Assembly (NCBI GenBank): GCA_900557035.1 | Contig: USRA01000007.1 | Coordinates: 1 to 48,235 of the forward strand | Length of the DNA stretch: 48,235 bases | Source: an uncultured Prevotella sp. | GTDB lineage: Bacteria; Bacteroidota; Bacteroidia; Bacteroidales; Bacteroidaceae | Direction: 5' to 3' | In this document: one piece after another, positions 31,792-40,253 of the stretch | Layout of the letters: the number at the start of each line of letters is the position of its first letter | Position numbering within the stretch: the stretch's first letter is position 1 | Translations under genes and position numbers: made by a program | The notes under the pieces: model-generated | What the model was told of the DNA's origin: nothing | Database searches by the model: none | What the model saw: only the letters and a program-made list of their open reading frames with translations

Positions 31792-33819
31792 TTACTTCAA
31801 CGCAGGCTCATTAGGCTTGGTTGACCAACCCCATGTCTGATAGCACTCAGAATTTTCAATAGAACCATCAGGAGAGAGCAGCTCGATTTCGCGGATAGCG
31901 ATTGGAGAGTTGTAGTGAGCCTCCATCCATGTATAACCATCATAAACCGGGTTGTTACCACGTACACGGAATGGACAGAGATACTTACCATCCTCACGAG
32001 ATGAAACGTTAGCCTTCTCATCAACAGGTCCCTCAATCCAAGTAACCTTAGAATCATCCAAACCATTATTGGTAGCAGTCTCGAACATGCTTGTCCAGAA
32101 GTTAACACCCTGAGGGATATACTTCTTGGTCTTCAACTGATCCATAGCGCACCAGCGAACGAGATCGTCCCAACGCATACCTTCACCGATGAACTCGCAA
32201 CGACGCTCACGACGGATGTTGTAGAGAGTCTTATCGGTAAGCAACTGACCATGAGAGTAAGCACCCCAATCGGTCTCGCCTTCCTTAGTCATATCAGTAG
32301 CAGCGATAGTCTTGTTGTAGTCAGGGTCAACCAAAGCACGGTTACGGATAGCCTTCCAGTACTTCTGAGAAGTAGCATCGAGATTACCGTCACGCATGTA
32401 CTGAGCCTCCAGATAGTTAAGCAAAGCCTCTGTACCACGGAAGATAAAGATACCCTGTGTACCGATCATCTTACCATTTACGTTCTGTGTCTTGTCGAAG
32501 TTCTCACCCTTACGCATACGATAACCAGTTACGTCCAACTGCTGCTCATGAGCAGCACCGATATAAGGAGTAAACTTCACACCTTCTGTCTGAGTGCTGA
32601 ACAATGGCAACCAGTTGCTTTCACCGAACAAGAACAACTGCAAACGACCATCGCGATCCTCTTTTACCTTGTCGATAGTCTCATCGCCGTGATAGCCAGA
32701 GCCATCAGCATAAATAGGAAGACCATTAGCCATCACGAAGTTATCCACATAGCTCTTCATCAAACCATAGCAAGAACCACTGGTGATAAATGAAGCGATA
32801 CCATTGGTCATAGCCTTTCCATCAATCTCACCGAATGCCTTCCACATCAGGATTTCATCCACACCAGACATATCCTGCAAAGCATACATCTCGAAGTATG
32901 GGTTGATACCTGCAACAGGAGAAGCTGGATCTACCTGATCAAGAACACCAGTGTTCTGAGCAAGAGTGATATTCTCAGCTACAGCCTTAGCTGCATCCAT
33001 AGCCTGACCCAACAAGTCCTTAACATGTGCGTCAACATCAAATGTATAACCTGGATGAACCTTTGCTCCTGGCCACTCAGCATCACCTGGCACACGACCA
33101 GAGCCCTTGTGGTAGCGCTCATAAGAAGCCTCATACAAAGCTACACGAGACTTAACCAACTGAGCCACCTGCTTGTTGATACGGTTGTTGTTAGCAAAAC
33201 CCTTATCCTTCAACATCTCGATAGCCTTATCAAGATCCTGCAAGATGAAGTCAGCCACCTCATTACGAGGCATACGCTTACCTACAGACAACAAGTCTTC
33301 CTGATTGTTTACAGGAACCTTTGTGATGATAGGATAGTCACCGTAAGTCTTCAAGCGAGCAAAATAAGTGTATGCACGTGTGAAATACATCTCACCGATA
33401 TAGTGCTTCACCAAATCCACATTGGCAGTATATTTACCAGCCTCGTACTTAGGCAACACCTGCTCAAAGAAGTAGTTGCAGTTACGAATCAGGTCTGTAT
33501 TCAAGCTACCGCTATTGCCTGTTTTCCAGTTATCCACGGTATAACGTGACTGCGAAGGGGAGTTGCCAATAGAGTTATCAGTGTTGTTATCATCCAAATA
33601 TGGAGAACCGATGTTCCAAGCACCACCGCGGCCAAAAAGACCACCGTAATTTTGAATAGCATATGCACCGAGCTGGTCTGCATTAGCAAAATAATCATTT
33701 GCTGTTACCGCATTCTGTGGTGGGGTATCCAACCAATCATCGCAAGAAGAGAAGCCAACAGTAGCACTCACTAACAATGCGGCAGAAAATAATTTCTTAT
33801 ATGATAGTTTCATAATCAT
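31792..33819 (-). CDS. susD: SusD/RagB-family surface lipoprotein
   Basis: 675 residues. Lipobox FSSC with Cys26, followed by the acidic run DDWLD that resembles the surface-export signal of Bacteroidota lipoproteins. The start (LDTPPQNAVTANDYFANADQLGAYA), the TPR-type helical middle and the C-terminal RRERRCEFIGEGMRWDDLVRW segment are typical of SusD. It would sit as a lid on the neighbouring SusC and capture glycan or peptide ligands. The gene follows susC by 7 bp. No glycoside hydrolase, peptidase or regulator adjoins the pair, so the substrate is open. M3 at 33813 is an alternative start. Confidence 0.95.
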   Translation of the reverse strand: MIMKLSYKKLFSAALLVSATVGFSSCDDWLDTPPQNAVTANDYFANADQLGAYAIQNYGGLFGRGGAWNIGSPYLDDNNTDNSIGNSPSQSRYTVDNWKTGNSGSLNTDLIRNCNYFFEQVLPKYEAGKYTANVDLVKHYIGEMYFTRAYTYFARLKTYGDYPIITKVPVNNQEDLLSVGKRMPRNEVADFILQDLDKAIEMLKDKGFANNNRINKQVAQLVKSRVALYEASYERYHKGSGRVPGDAEWPGAKVHPGYTFDVDAHVKDLLGQAMDAAKAVAENITLAQNTGVLDQVDPASPVAGINPYFEMYALQDMSGVDEILMWKAFGEIDGKAMTNGIASFITSGSCYGLMKSYVDNFVMANGLPIYADGSGYHGDETIDKVKEDRDGRLQLFLFGESNWLPLFSTQTEGVKFTPYIGAAHEQQLDVTGYRMRKGENFDKTQNVNGKMIGTQGIFIFRGTEALLNYLEAQYMRDGNLDATSQKYWKAIRNRALVDPDYNKTIAATDMTKEGETDWGAYSHGQLLTDKTLYNIRRERRCEFIGEGMRWDDLVRWCAMDQLKTKKYIPQGVNFWTSMFETATNNGLDDSKVTWIEGPVDEKANVSSREDGKYLCPFRVRGNNPVYDGYTWMEAHYNSPIAIREIELLSPDGSIENSECYQTWGWSTKPNEPALK

Positions 33820-33826
33820 GACATTT

Positions 33827-36800
33827 TTAGAAGTTTACGTTAAGTCCGAATGATACAGTGCTCTGCAATGGGTAGGTCTTACCTGAACCACCATAGAGAG
33901 AACCGATGTTCTCAGGGTCAAAAATCTTGCTCAAGCTTGTGATTGTGAAGACATTCTCACAAGACATATAAACACGTACACTCTGCATACCAGCCTTAGA
34001 AGTGATAGTCTTAGGCAATGTATAACCGAATGTCAAGTTCTTCAGACGGCAGTAAGCACCATTCTGGAGATAACGTGTCTGAGTCTGTCTGTTACGACCA
34101 TCCCAGAGAGGACGTGGATAGTATGCACCCTTGTTTTCTGGTGTCCAGTAATCCAAGTGTTCCTTGAATGCGTTAGACTGCCAGAATCCGCCCTGAGCAC
34201 CCCAGAAGTAGATACCATCCAACCAAAGATCACGCTTCATAGTTCCCTGGAAGAACATACGGATATCGAATCCCTTCCAAGCTGCATCAAGATTCAGACC
34301 GAAGTTGAAACGTGGAGTATCATTACCAATGATACGAAGATCACCATGATCCTCCAATGTGTAAGCACCACTGTTTACATAACCGTCACCATCGAGGTCA
34401 GCATACATGATATCACCAGCACCCCAGTTAGAACCAAGAGCGCTCTGATTAACCTTTGCCAGATGAGCCTTCATTTCTGCATCATCCTGTGCGATACCGA
34501 TAGTTGTGTAACCCCAAATGTCACCCAACTTGCGACCCTTATAATACTTGCCGAGATACTTGCTCTCATTTGGATAACGTGTTACTTCCTGCTGTGCATC
34601 TGAAATATTGAAGTTAACACCATACTTGAAGTCCTTGATGTTGTCGCGCCAGCCAATCTGGAACTCGAAACCATAAGACTTCATATCGCAGTTGTTCTCA
34701 GCAGGAACACCTGTACCCAATACAGAAGAAAGCTCAGGAGCAGGACCTACCATGTCGAGGGTACTACGTACGAAGTACTCGAATGATCCAGTGAGTCGGT
34801 TGTTCAAGAGACCGAAGTCAAGACCCACGTTCCAAGAACGAATAGTCTCCCAACCCAAGCTAGCACTTACAAGACCTGGATTGCTTGCCCAGTTAGGCAA
34901 TGCACCACCAACAATCCAACCATACTTGGTACCTACGCCCAAAGAGCTATATGTAGGGTGCCATGATTTCAAGCGGGTATTACCCAGCTCACCCCATGAA
35001 CCTCTCAACTTCAAGTTGGTGATAGTAGTAGCATCAGAAATCTTCTCGAAGAACTTCTCACGAGCAATGTTCCAACCACCAGAGAAAGAAGGGAAAGTAC
35101 CCCAACGCTTGCCACCTACGAAACGAGAAGAACCATCATAACGGATGTTAGCCTCGAGCATATACTTATCAGCATAGTTGTAATTCAAACGACCAAAGAA
35201 GCCGGCTACAGCCATCTCATCTGGATGACCACTTACTTGGTCTGCAGCTGAACCTGTTGACAAGTAAGGAAGAGAAGGTGTGTAAAGACCATCCTTCTGG
35301 CCGCTGATATTACGTACAGCATACTTCTCGGCATTGAAACCGCCCATAATCTTGAAGTTATGGTCGCCGAATGAATGAGAGTAATCAGAATAGATATTGG
35401 TAGCGTAGTAGTTCTCCTTATAAACATACTCGTTTACTCGGGTCTGACCTGCTGCATAATCGCTGCTACCCATACTCCAAGGCATAGGAATAGCGTTGTT
35501 GTCGCAGTCGTAGTAGAATACAGGCAATACATCCCAGTGCTCCCAGTTGTTATATACACGGAGAGTTCCTTCTACATTGATGTGCCAATCCTTGATAGGC
35601 TCGAAAACGAATACAAGCTGGTTGGTGAAGAAGTCCTTGTTCTTGGTCTGAATACCACCATTCTCCATCTGCTCCATTTCGTTCTCACTGATGTAGTGAC
35701 CGTTAGGATCTGTTACTGGCTGAGTAGGGAACTTACGTGCAACATTGTGGAAGAACAAACCGTTCATATAGCTAGGACGCTCGAAGTCCTGGCGGGTCCA
35801 GCTTGTATTATAAGTTACCTTAGCCCACTTAGCAAGCTCTGTAGTAATCTTACCCTTCAAAGTATAACGGTTCAAACGGTCTTTACCCACATTGAGCAAA
35901 CCGTTCTGTCCCATGAAGTTACCACTGATATACCACTGAGTTTTGTCATTACCGCCATTGAGGCTGAGGTTGTGTTCCTGAGAAGTAGCCCAATCCTTGT
36001 AATATACGTCAAACCAGTTGGTGTTAGCATAAGAAGCATCCCAGCAGTTCCAAGTATTACTGTTAGGGTTTCTCTCTGTAGGATACTGAAGCTTGCCATC
36101 CATGTAATCCTGCATCTTCTGAATCTGAGCATCAGAGAAGTGAGCCTGACCACCACCGTTAATCTGGGCAGCATTCATCATCTTAGCATACTCAACAGAG
36201 TTTGCCATCTCTGGGATACCGATACCATGATTGAATCTCACGTTACCGCTATAGCTTACATTCACCTTACCCTTGTTACCATTCTTGGTTGTAACGAGGA
36301 TCACACCGAATGCAGCACGAGAACCGTAAATAGAAGATGAAGCAGCATCCTTCAATACAGAGATGCTCTCAACGTCGTTAGGGTTGATGTTGGTCAAATC
36401 GCCTTCAACACCATCCACCAAAACAAGAGGAGAAGAGTTAGAACCGCTATCAAGGGTACCTGTACCACGGATGTTGATATTCATGGAACCATCAAGTGAA
36501 CCACCAGAGTTGCTGACAGAAAGGTTCAAACCAGGAACCTCACCCTGCAGCGCCTGTGTTACACTTGTAACAGGACGATTTTCCAAAACGTCCTTGTTGA
36601 CCATACTGACAGCACCTGTCACGTTAACCTTCTTCTGTGTACCGTAACCGACAACAACGACCTCATTCAGAGTCTTGTTGTCTTCCTTCATGGTTACATT
36701 GATGGCACCACCCTTCCATACCATCTCCACTGGTTCGAAGCCAATGTAGCTGATACAGATTGTTGCACCATGCTGAACGTCAGTAAGCAAGAATTTACCA

Positions 36801-37012
36801 TCCAAATCGGTGATGGTTCCACCCTGCTTTCCCTTAACTGTAACTGTAGCACCAATTACTGGCTCACCTGTAGGGTCAATAATGGTACCAGTGCACTGTC
36901 CATTCTTGGACTGATTAGTTTCCTGGATGTGAGTCACCCCCCCATATGCGAGAGAAGGAGTCATACCAAGAGCCATAATCATAGAACTTACTGTGAATAG
37001 TTGTCTAATCAT
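33827..37012 (-). CDS. susC: SusC/RagA-family TonB-dependent transporter
   Basis: 1061 residues from ATG 37012, which opens a signal peptide (MIRQLFTVSSMIMALGM); the longer reading starts at TTG. Domains in order: carboxypeptidase-like region (CTGTIIDPTGEPVIGATVTV, about 45-125), SusC box NEVVVVGYGTQKKVNVTGAV, plug with MNINIRGTGTLDSG and DVESISVLKDAASSSIYGSRA, then the 22-strand barrel ending VSFGLNVNF. Imports oligosaccharides or peptides using TonB energy together with SusD. The leader contains a 32-bp repeat array. Confidence 0.96.
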   Translation of the reverse strand: MIRQLFTVSSMIMALGMTPSLAYGGVTHIQETNQSKNGQCTGTIIDPTGEPVIGATVTVKGKQGGTITDLDGKFLLTDVQHGATICISYIGFEPVEMVWKGGAINVTMKEDNKTLNEVVVVGYGTQKKVNVTGAVSMVNKDVLENRPVTSVTQALQGEVPGLNLSVSNSGGSLDGSMNINIRGTGTLDSGSNSSPLVLVDGVEGDLTNINPNDVESISVLKDAASSSIYGSRAAFGVILVTTKNGNKGKVNVSYSGNVRFNHGIGIPEMANSVEYAKMMNAAQINGGGQAHFSDAQIQKMQDYMDGKLQYPTERNPNSNTWNCWDASYANTNWFDVYYKDWATSQEHNLSLNGGNDKTQWYISGNFMGQNGLLNVGKDRLNRYTLKGKITTELAKWAKVTYNTSWTRQDFERPSYMNGLFFHNVARKFPTQPVTDPNGHYISENEMEQMENGGIQTKNKDFFTNQLVFVFEPIKDWHINVEGTLRVYNNWEHWDVLPVFYYDCDNNAIPMPWSMGSSDYAAGQTRVNEYVYKENYYATNIYSDYSHSFGDHNFKIMGGFNAEKYAVRNISGQKDGLYTPSLPYLSTGSAADQVSGHPDEMAVAGFFGRLNYNYADKYMLEANIRYDGSSRFVGGKRWGTFPSFSGGWNIAREKFFEKISDATTITNLKLRGSWGELGNTRLKSWHPTYSSLGVGTKYGWIVGGALPNWASNPGLVSASLGWETIRSWNVGLDFGLLNNRLTGSFEYFVRSTLDMVGPAPELSSVLGTGVPAENNCDMKSYGFEFQIGWRDNIKDFKYGVNFNISDAQQEVTRYPNESKYLGKYYKGRKLGDIWGYTTIGIAQDDAEMKAHLAKVNQSALGSNWGAGDIMYADLDGDGYVNSGAYTLEDHGDLRIIGNDTPRFNFGLNLDAAWKGFDIRMFFQGTMKRDLWLDGIYFWGAQGGFWQSNAFKEHLDYWTPENKGAYYPRPLWDGRNRQTQTRYLQNGAYCRLKNLTFGYTLPKTITSKAGMQSVRVYMSCENVFTITSLSKIFDPENIGSLYGGSGKTYPLQSTVSFGLNVNF

Positions 37013-37029
37013 AAGATATAGTTTAAAAA

Positions 37030-37126
37030 ATGTTATTTGGTCCAATCATTTAATTCAGCCGATGTTATTCGGCCTACTTATTGAAGTTAGCCAATGTTAT
37101 TTAATCCTTATTAATTTAAGTTAGCC
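37030..37126. repeat. 32-bp periodic repeats in the susC leader
   Basis: ATGTTAT recurs at 37030, 37062 and 37094 (exact 32-bp spacing), and AGCC follows near the end of each unit. The array lies between the susC -7 element and its start codon, so it would be transcribed. Read as RNA, each unit carries AUAACAU, two of them followed by the sequence YGGCU. Confidence 0.75.
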
Positions 37127-37130
37127 GCTG

Positions 37131-37138
37131 CAAAGATA
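37131..37138 (-). promoter_or_regulatory. Promoter -7 element (TATCTTTG) of susCD
   Basis: Exact TAnnTTTG match on the minus strand, about 120 bp before the susC start, giving a long untranslated leader. The -33 element is weak. Confidence 0.6.
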
Positions 37139-37229
37139 TATTAAATTTTAATACGAACTGGTTTTTAATGAAACAAAATTCATTATTTTAAGACTTTTTA
37201 AGCAAAAAAGTAGAAAAACATTCCAAAAA

Positions 37230-37260
37230 AAGGCTCACAAGAGAGATTCTTGCGAGCCTT
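37230..37260 (-). terminator. Terminator of the pepC-cysteine desulfidase operon, hairpin D of the GGCTCGCAAG family
   Basis: 13-bp stem with one A-C mismatch (AAGGCTCACAAGA / TCTTGCGAGCCTT), 5-nt loop, followed on the minus strand by seven T residues. About 90 bp after the desulfidase stop codon. Confidence 0.85.
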
Positions 37261-37305
37261 TATGGTCTTCCATTTATAAATAACGTAAAATCTACACTTC
37301 TATTT

Positions 37306-37377
37306 ATTTATGCGTCATGATACCTAATTATTTATGCGTCATGATACCTAATTATTTATGCGTCATGATATCAAGCA
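37306..37377. repeat. 24-bp tandem triplication over the stop codon of the desulfidase gene
   Basis: Three units start at 37306, 37330 and 37354; the shared core is ATTTATGCGTCATGATA. On the minus strand each unit is 8 codons and repeats the gene's last codons IMTHK and TAA in the same frame, so the stop exists three times. Confidence 0.9.
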
Positions 37378-38635
37378 CCATATCATCGGTGGTCTTCATC
37401 GCATCGGCACCGATAGAGGTAAGGTTGTGGATACACTTATCCACATCATCATCCACGATACCCTCGGCAGAAGTTACGCACTTACCCTCCATGGAAAGAA
37501 GAGCAGAAAGCAAGGCTGTACTCACACCCGATGAAATCTTCAGGGCACAGCTTGGCTTGGCTCCGTCGCAGATCATACCGGTAAGGTTTGCCACCATATT
37601 CTTGACTGAGTTGCAGATACGGGTAAAATCACCACCCATCAGATAGGTGATACCGCAACTGCTACCCGTGCTGGCTACCACGCAACCGCAGAGAGCAGAA
37701 AGCTTACCCAAGCTCTGCTTGATATAGATAGCCGTTAAGTGACTGAGCATCAGGGCACGAATCAGCTCCTCCTCGGTATTCTCGTTTTCCAAGGCATAAA
37801 CCACCACCGGATTGGTGGCACAGATACCCTGGTTACCACTGCCACTGTTACTCATCACCGGAATCATGGCTCCACCCATTCGGGCATCGCAGGCTGAAGC
37901 GGTGCGGGAGAGGATATGCGAGAAGATGTTGTTGCCGAAGATACCATGGCTCAAAGGACGATCCATCGTCTTACCCAGACAGTGACCGTAGTTGCCCTTG
38001 ATAGATTCCTCGGCAGCCTTCATATTATATTCCTTGGTCTTTAGGATGAAGCGGATCTCATCAAGCGGAGCGGTGGTTGCAAATTCGTAAACCAAGCGGA
38101 GATTCAACTGGATATCGTCATCCTCCACATCAGCCGCAGCTCCACCACGCTTGTCGAAAACCACCTCACCATTGCGCTCTACATACACAAAGTGGGTATG
38201 AGAACCGGCAATGATAGCTGTAGCTCTGCCGTTGCCGGCATAGCAGATTACCTCGATATAGAGTTTATCTACATCGCCCTGCTTCAGCTTGATGTTGATG
38301 TCTGCATTCTTGATATACTGCTTGCCCAGCTCCAGGGTATCAGGAGTAAGATCCTTGAGAACCTCGAGTTCATACTCAGGCTTTCCAATGAGGGCACCGA
38401 GTGAAACTGCGATAGGCAGACCGATCATGCCGGTGCCAGGAATACCCACACCCATTGCATTCTTGAGCATATTAGGACTCAAGAGCACCTCGATGCGCTC
38501 CGGACGCTTACCCAGAGTGGTAGCAGCCTGAGCTGTACAGAGAGCTACAGCCATCGGTTCGGTACAGCCGATGGCAGGCACAACTTCCTTGTTGACGAGC
38601 GCGATGATGCGCTCCCGCTTATTTTTCTCTAGCAT
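37352..38635 (-). CDS. L-cysteine desulfidase / serine dehydratase alpha-like protein (UPF0597, YhaM/CyuA family)
   Basis: 427 residues, the family length. Conserved motifs: IGCTEPMAVAL with Cys24, CDARMGGAMIPVMSNSGSGNQG, and GSSCGITYLMGGD; the cysteines are candidates for an iron-sulfur cluster. Relatives break L-cysteine to pyruvate, ammonia and hydrogen sulfide in the cytoplasm. The start lies 13 bp after the upstream cysteine-type peptidase gene, so the two are co-transcribed and may supply and consume amino acids in turn. The 3' end lies in a tandem triplication. Confidence 0.88.
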   Translation of the reverse strand: MLEKNKRERIIALVNKEVVPAIGCTEPMAVALCTAQAATTLGKRPERIEVLLSPNMLKNAMGVGIPGTGMIGLPIAVSLGALIGKPEYELEVLKDLTPDTLELGKQYIKNADINIKLKQGDVDKLYIEVICYAGNGRATAIIAGSHTHFVYVERNGEVVFDKRGGAAADVEDDDIQLNLRLVYEFATTAPLDEIRFILKTKEYNMKAAEESIKGNYGHCLGKTMDRPLSHGIFGNNIFSHILSRTASACDARMGGAMIPVMSNSGSGNQGICATNPVVVYALENENTEEELIRALMLSHLTAIYIKQSLGKLSALCGCVVASTGSSCGITYLMGGDFTRICNSVKNMVANLTGMICDGAKPSCALKISSGVSTALLSALLSMEGKCVTSAEGIVDDDVDKCIHNLTSIGADAMKTTDDMVLDIMTHK

Positions 38636-38648
38636 AATAAAATTGGTA

Positions 38649-40055
38649 TTAATCCTCCAACTGGAACAAAGGATCGTCTGGAGTCAACATGGTTGGCTTC
38701 TGGTCGAATTCCTTCAGAAGCTGCTCAGAAGCATACTTCTTGTTTACTACCAGGCGGAACATGTACTCGTTGAACCAATCGTTGGTCATGATGAAGCATC
38801 CACCAAAACCATTATCAGCACCCCAGCTGTTCTCCACCTTCCACTTCACAGGCTTGCCGGCAGCATCGAGATCTACCGCAGTCAGAGTCATGGCATGGGT
38901 AGAACCGCTCTCGAAAGTAGCGATACGGTCTGCCTTGTTCATTGGGAATGAAGTATTGAAGAGGCTGGCATAATCGAAGTTGTCGAGTGCCAGATAGCCA
39001 CGCTTTCTGTCGAGCTGCTTGCCCACATCATAGCTGGAATACATCTTATGTCCATCCTTCAGGGAAGCGATGGCGAGCTGCGCAATCTCCTCCATAGGCA
39101 GGTTCAGGTACTTCCAGTTATGACCATCGTAGGTGTGGCGGTCGTACTCTACCTCGTATGTCTTGTGATAAGGACGACGTGGGTCGTTCATCACCATGAT
39201 GAAGGTACCGTTGAGGTCCTTGCCAACAGTCTCCTCATAGAAACTCTTAGGAGTATATTTCTTAGCCTCACCAATCTGCTTGCCATCCTTGTCGCGGAAA
39301 GCATAGGTAAACTCCTTCACCGGCTCACCCAGAGTAAGGCTGAGCATGTGATAAACCTGAGCGAGCATCTCGGTCTTACGAGCCTGGATAGCAGCAGGTT
39401 TCTTGCCCTGGGCTACCATCTTGCGGAGTTCGAGACCATACTCGCGGAGCTTGCTGCTGATGAGACGGCTCATCTTGGAAGTATTGTTGCTGGAATAAGT
39501 CTCTGGCTGAGCGCTCATTGGTACGAGACCGTACTTGCTAGCCAGGTCGGCAACACCGCAGAAAGTACCACCGTCATTGAGCGGATTCTTGAAGAAGAAC
39601 TGCACCTGAGGATCCTCCAGGCTCTTCTTGCCGAGGTCGATGACACCCTGGAGCATCAGGTTAGCCTTCTCCAGCTGGTCGTAGAAGAAGAGATAGTCCT
39701 GAGAGAACTCCACTACTCTACCCTGCTTGTCGTTGACAGCAAAGTTGGAACGGAGTACATTGAAGCCGCTGAACATCCAGCAGCGGCCGGAACTCTTCTG
39801 GTTATGGATGCTCTGAGAAGGAGTCTCGATGCTGAAATGAGTATCTACCGGAGCCTCATTAGCATGATTCTTCACGAGATCATCGATGTTGTTGCCAGCG
39901 ATAGCGTTAAACAATGCCTTGTTGGTCACACCGCCAGTCTGGCTTTTCTCCATCTGCTGGAGCATAGTCTGATTGATGCCGCCATTCTTGGTCTGCGCCA
40001 TCATCGAGAGGGAAGCCATCATCAAGGCTCCCACAAAGAATAGGTTCTTTTTCAT
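38649..40055 (-). CDS. Secreted aminopeptidase C / bleomycin-hydrolase-like peptidase (C1B)
   Basis: 468 residues. A signal peptide (MKKNLFFVGALMMASLSMMAQ) makes this an exported version of a family that is cytoplasmic in many bacteria. The papain-like triad is visible: Cys92 in QKSSGRCWMFSG, His in GSTHAMTLTAVD and Asn in KVENSWGAD. The C-terminus ends PDDPLFQLED. It would trim peptides in the periplasm. First gene of the operon with the cysteine desulfidase, behind a TATTTTTG element at 40154-40161. Confidence 0.92.
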   Translation of the reverse strand: MKKNLFFVGALMMASLSMMAQTKNGGINQTMLQQMEKSQTGGVTNKALFNAIAGNNIDDLVKNHANEAPVDTHFSIETPSQSIHNQKSSGRCWMFSGFNVLRSNFAVNDKQGRVVEFSQDYLFFYDQLEKANLMLQGVIDLGKKSLEDPQVQFFFKNPLNDGGTFCGVADLASKYGLVPMSAQPETYSSNNTSKMSRLISSKLREYGLELRKMVAQGKKPAAIQARKTEMLAQVYHMLSLTLGEPVKEFTYAFRDKDGKQIGEAKKYTPKSFYEETVGKDLNGTFIMVMNDPRRPYHKTYEVEYDRHTYDGHNWKYLNLPMEEIAQLAIASLKDGHKMYSSYDVGKQLDRKRGYLALDNFDYASLFNTSFPMNKADRIATFESGSTHAMTLTAVDLDAAGKPVKWKVENSWGADNGFGGCFIMTNDWFNEYMFRLVVNKKYASEQLLKEFDQKPTMLTPDDPLFQLED

Positions 40056-40153
40056 TTATTTAATCTTTATGTTTAGTTACTTATTTACAGGAAAAGCGCA
40101 ACCGGAGAGAACGAAAGGTCCCCTCCTTTTGCTGATTCCTTCCTAATTTTTTG

Positions 40154-40161
40154 CAAAAATA
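40154..40161 (-). promoter_or_regulatory. Possible promoter -7 element (TATTTTTG) of the peptidase-desulfidase operon
   Basis: TAnnTTTG match on the minus strand, about 100 bp before the peptidase start. Confidence 0.45.
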
Positions 40162-40224
40162 CAAAGAATTATCGAAAAAAGCGAAATTCTCCCCATAAAA
40201 ATGTTATTTTATGAAAAAAAGCAT

Positions 40225-40232
40225 TACCTTTG
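40225..40232 (+). promoter_or_regulatory. Promoter -7 element (TACCTTTG) of dxs
   Basis: TAnnTTTG match 22 bp before the dxs start. The -33 element is not clear. Confidence 0.5.
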
Positions 40233-40253
40233 CACTTATAAAATTATTAAATT

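Noticed and set aside
31792..37045. Polysaccharide utilisation locus with assigned substrate
   Set aside because: Only the SusC/SusD pair is present; no carbohydrate enzyme, sulfatase or dedicated regulator adjoins.
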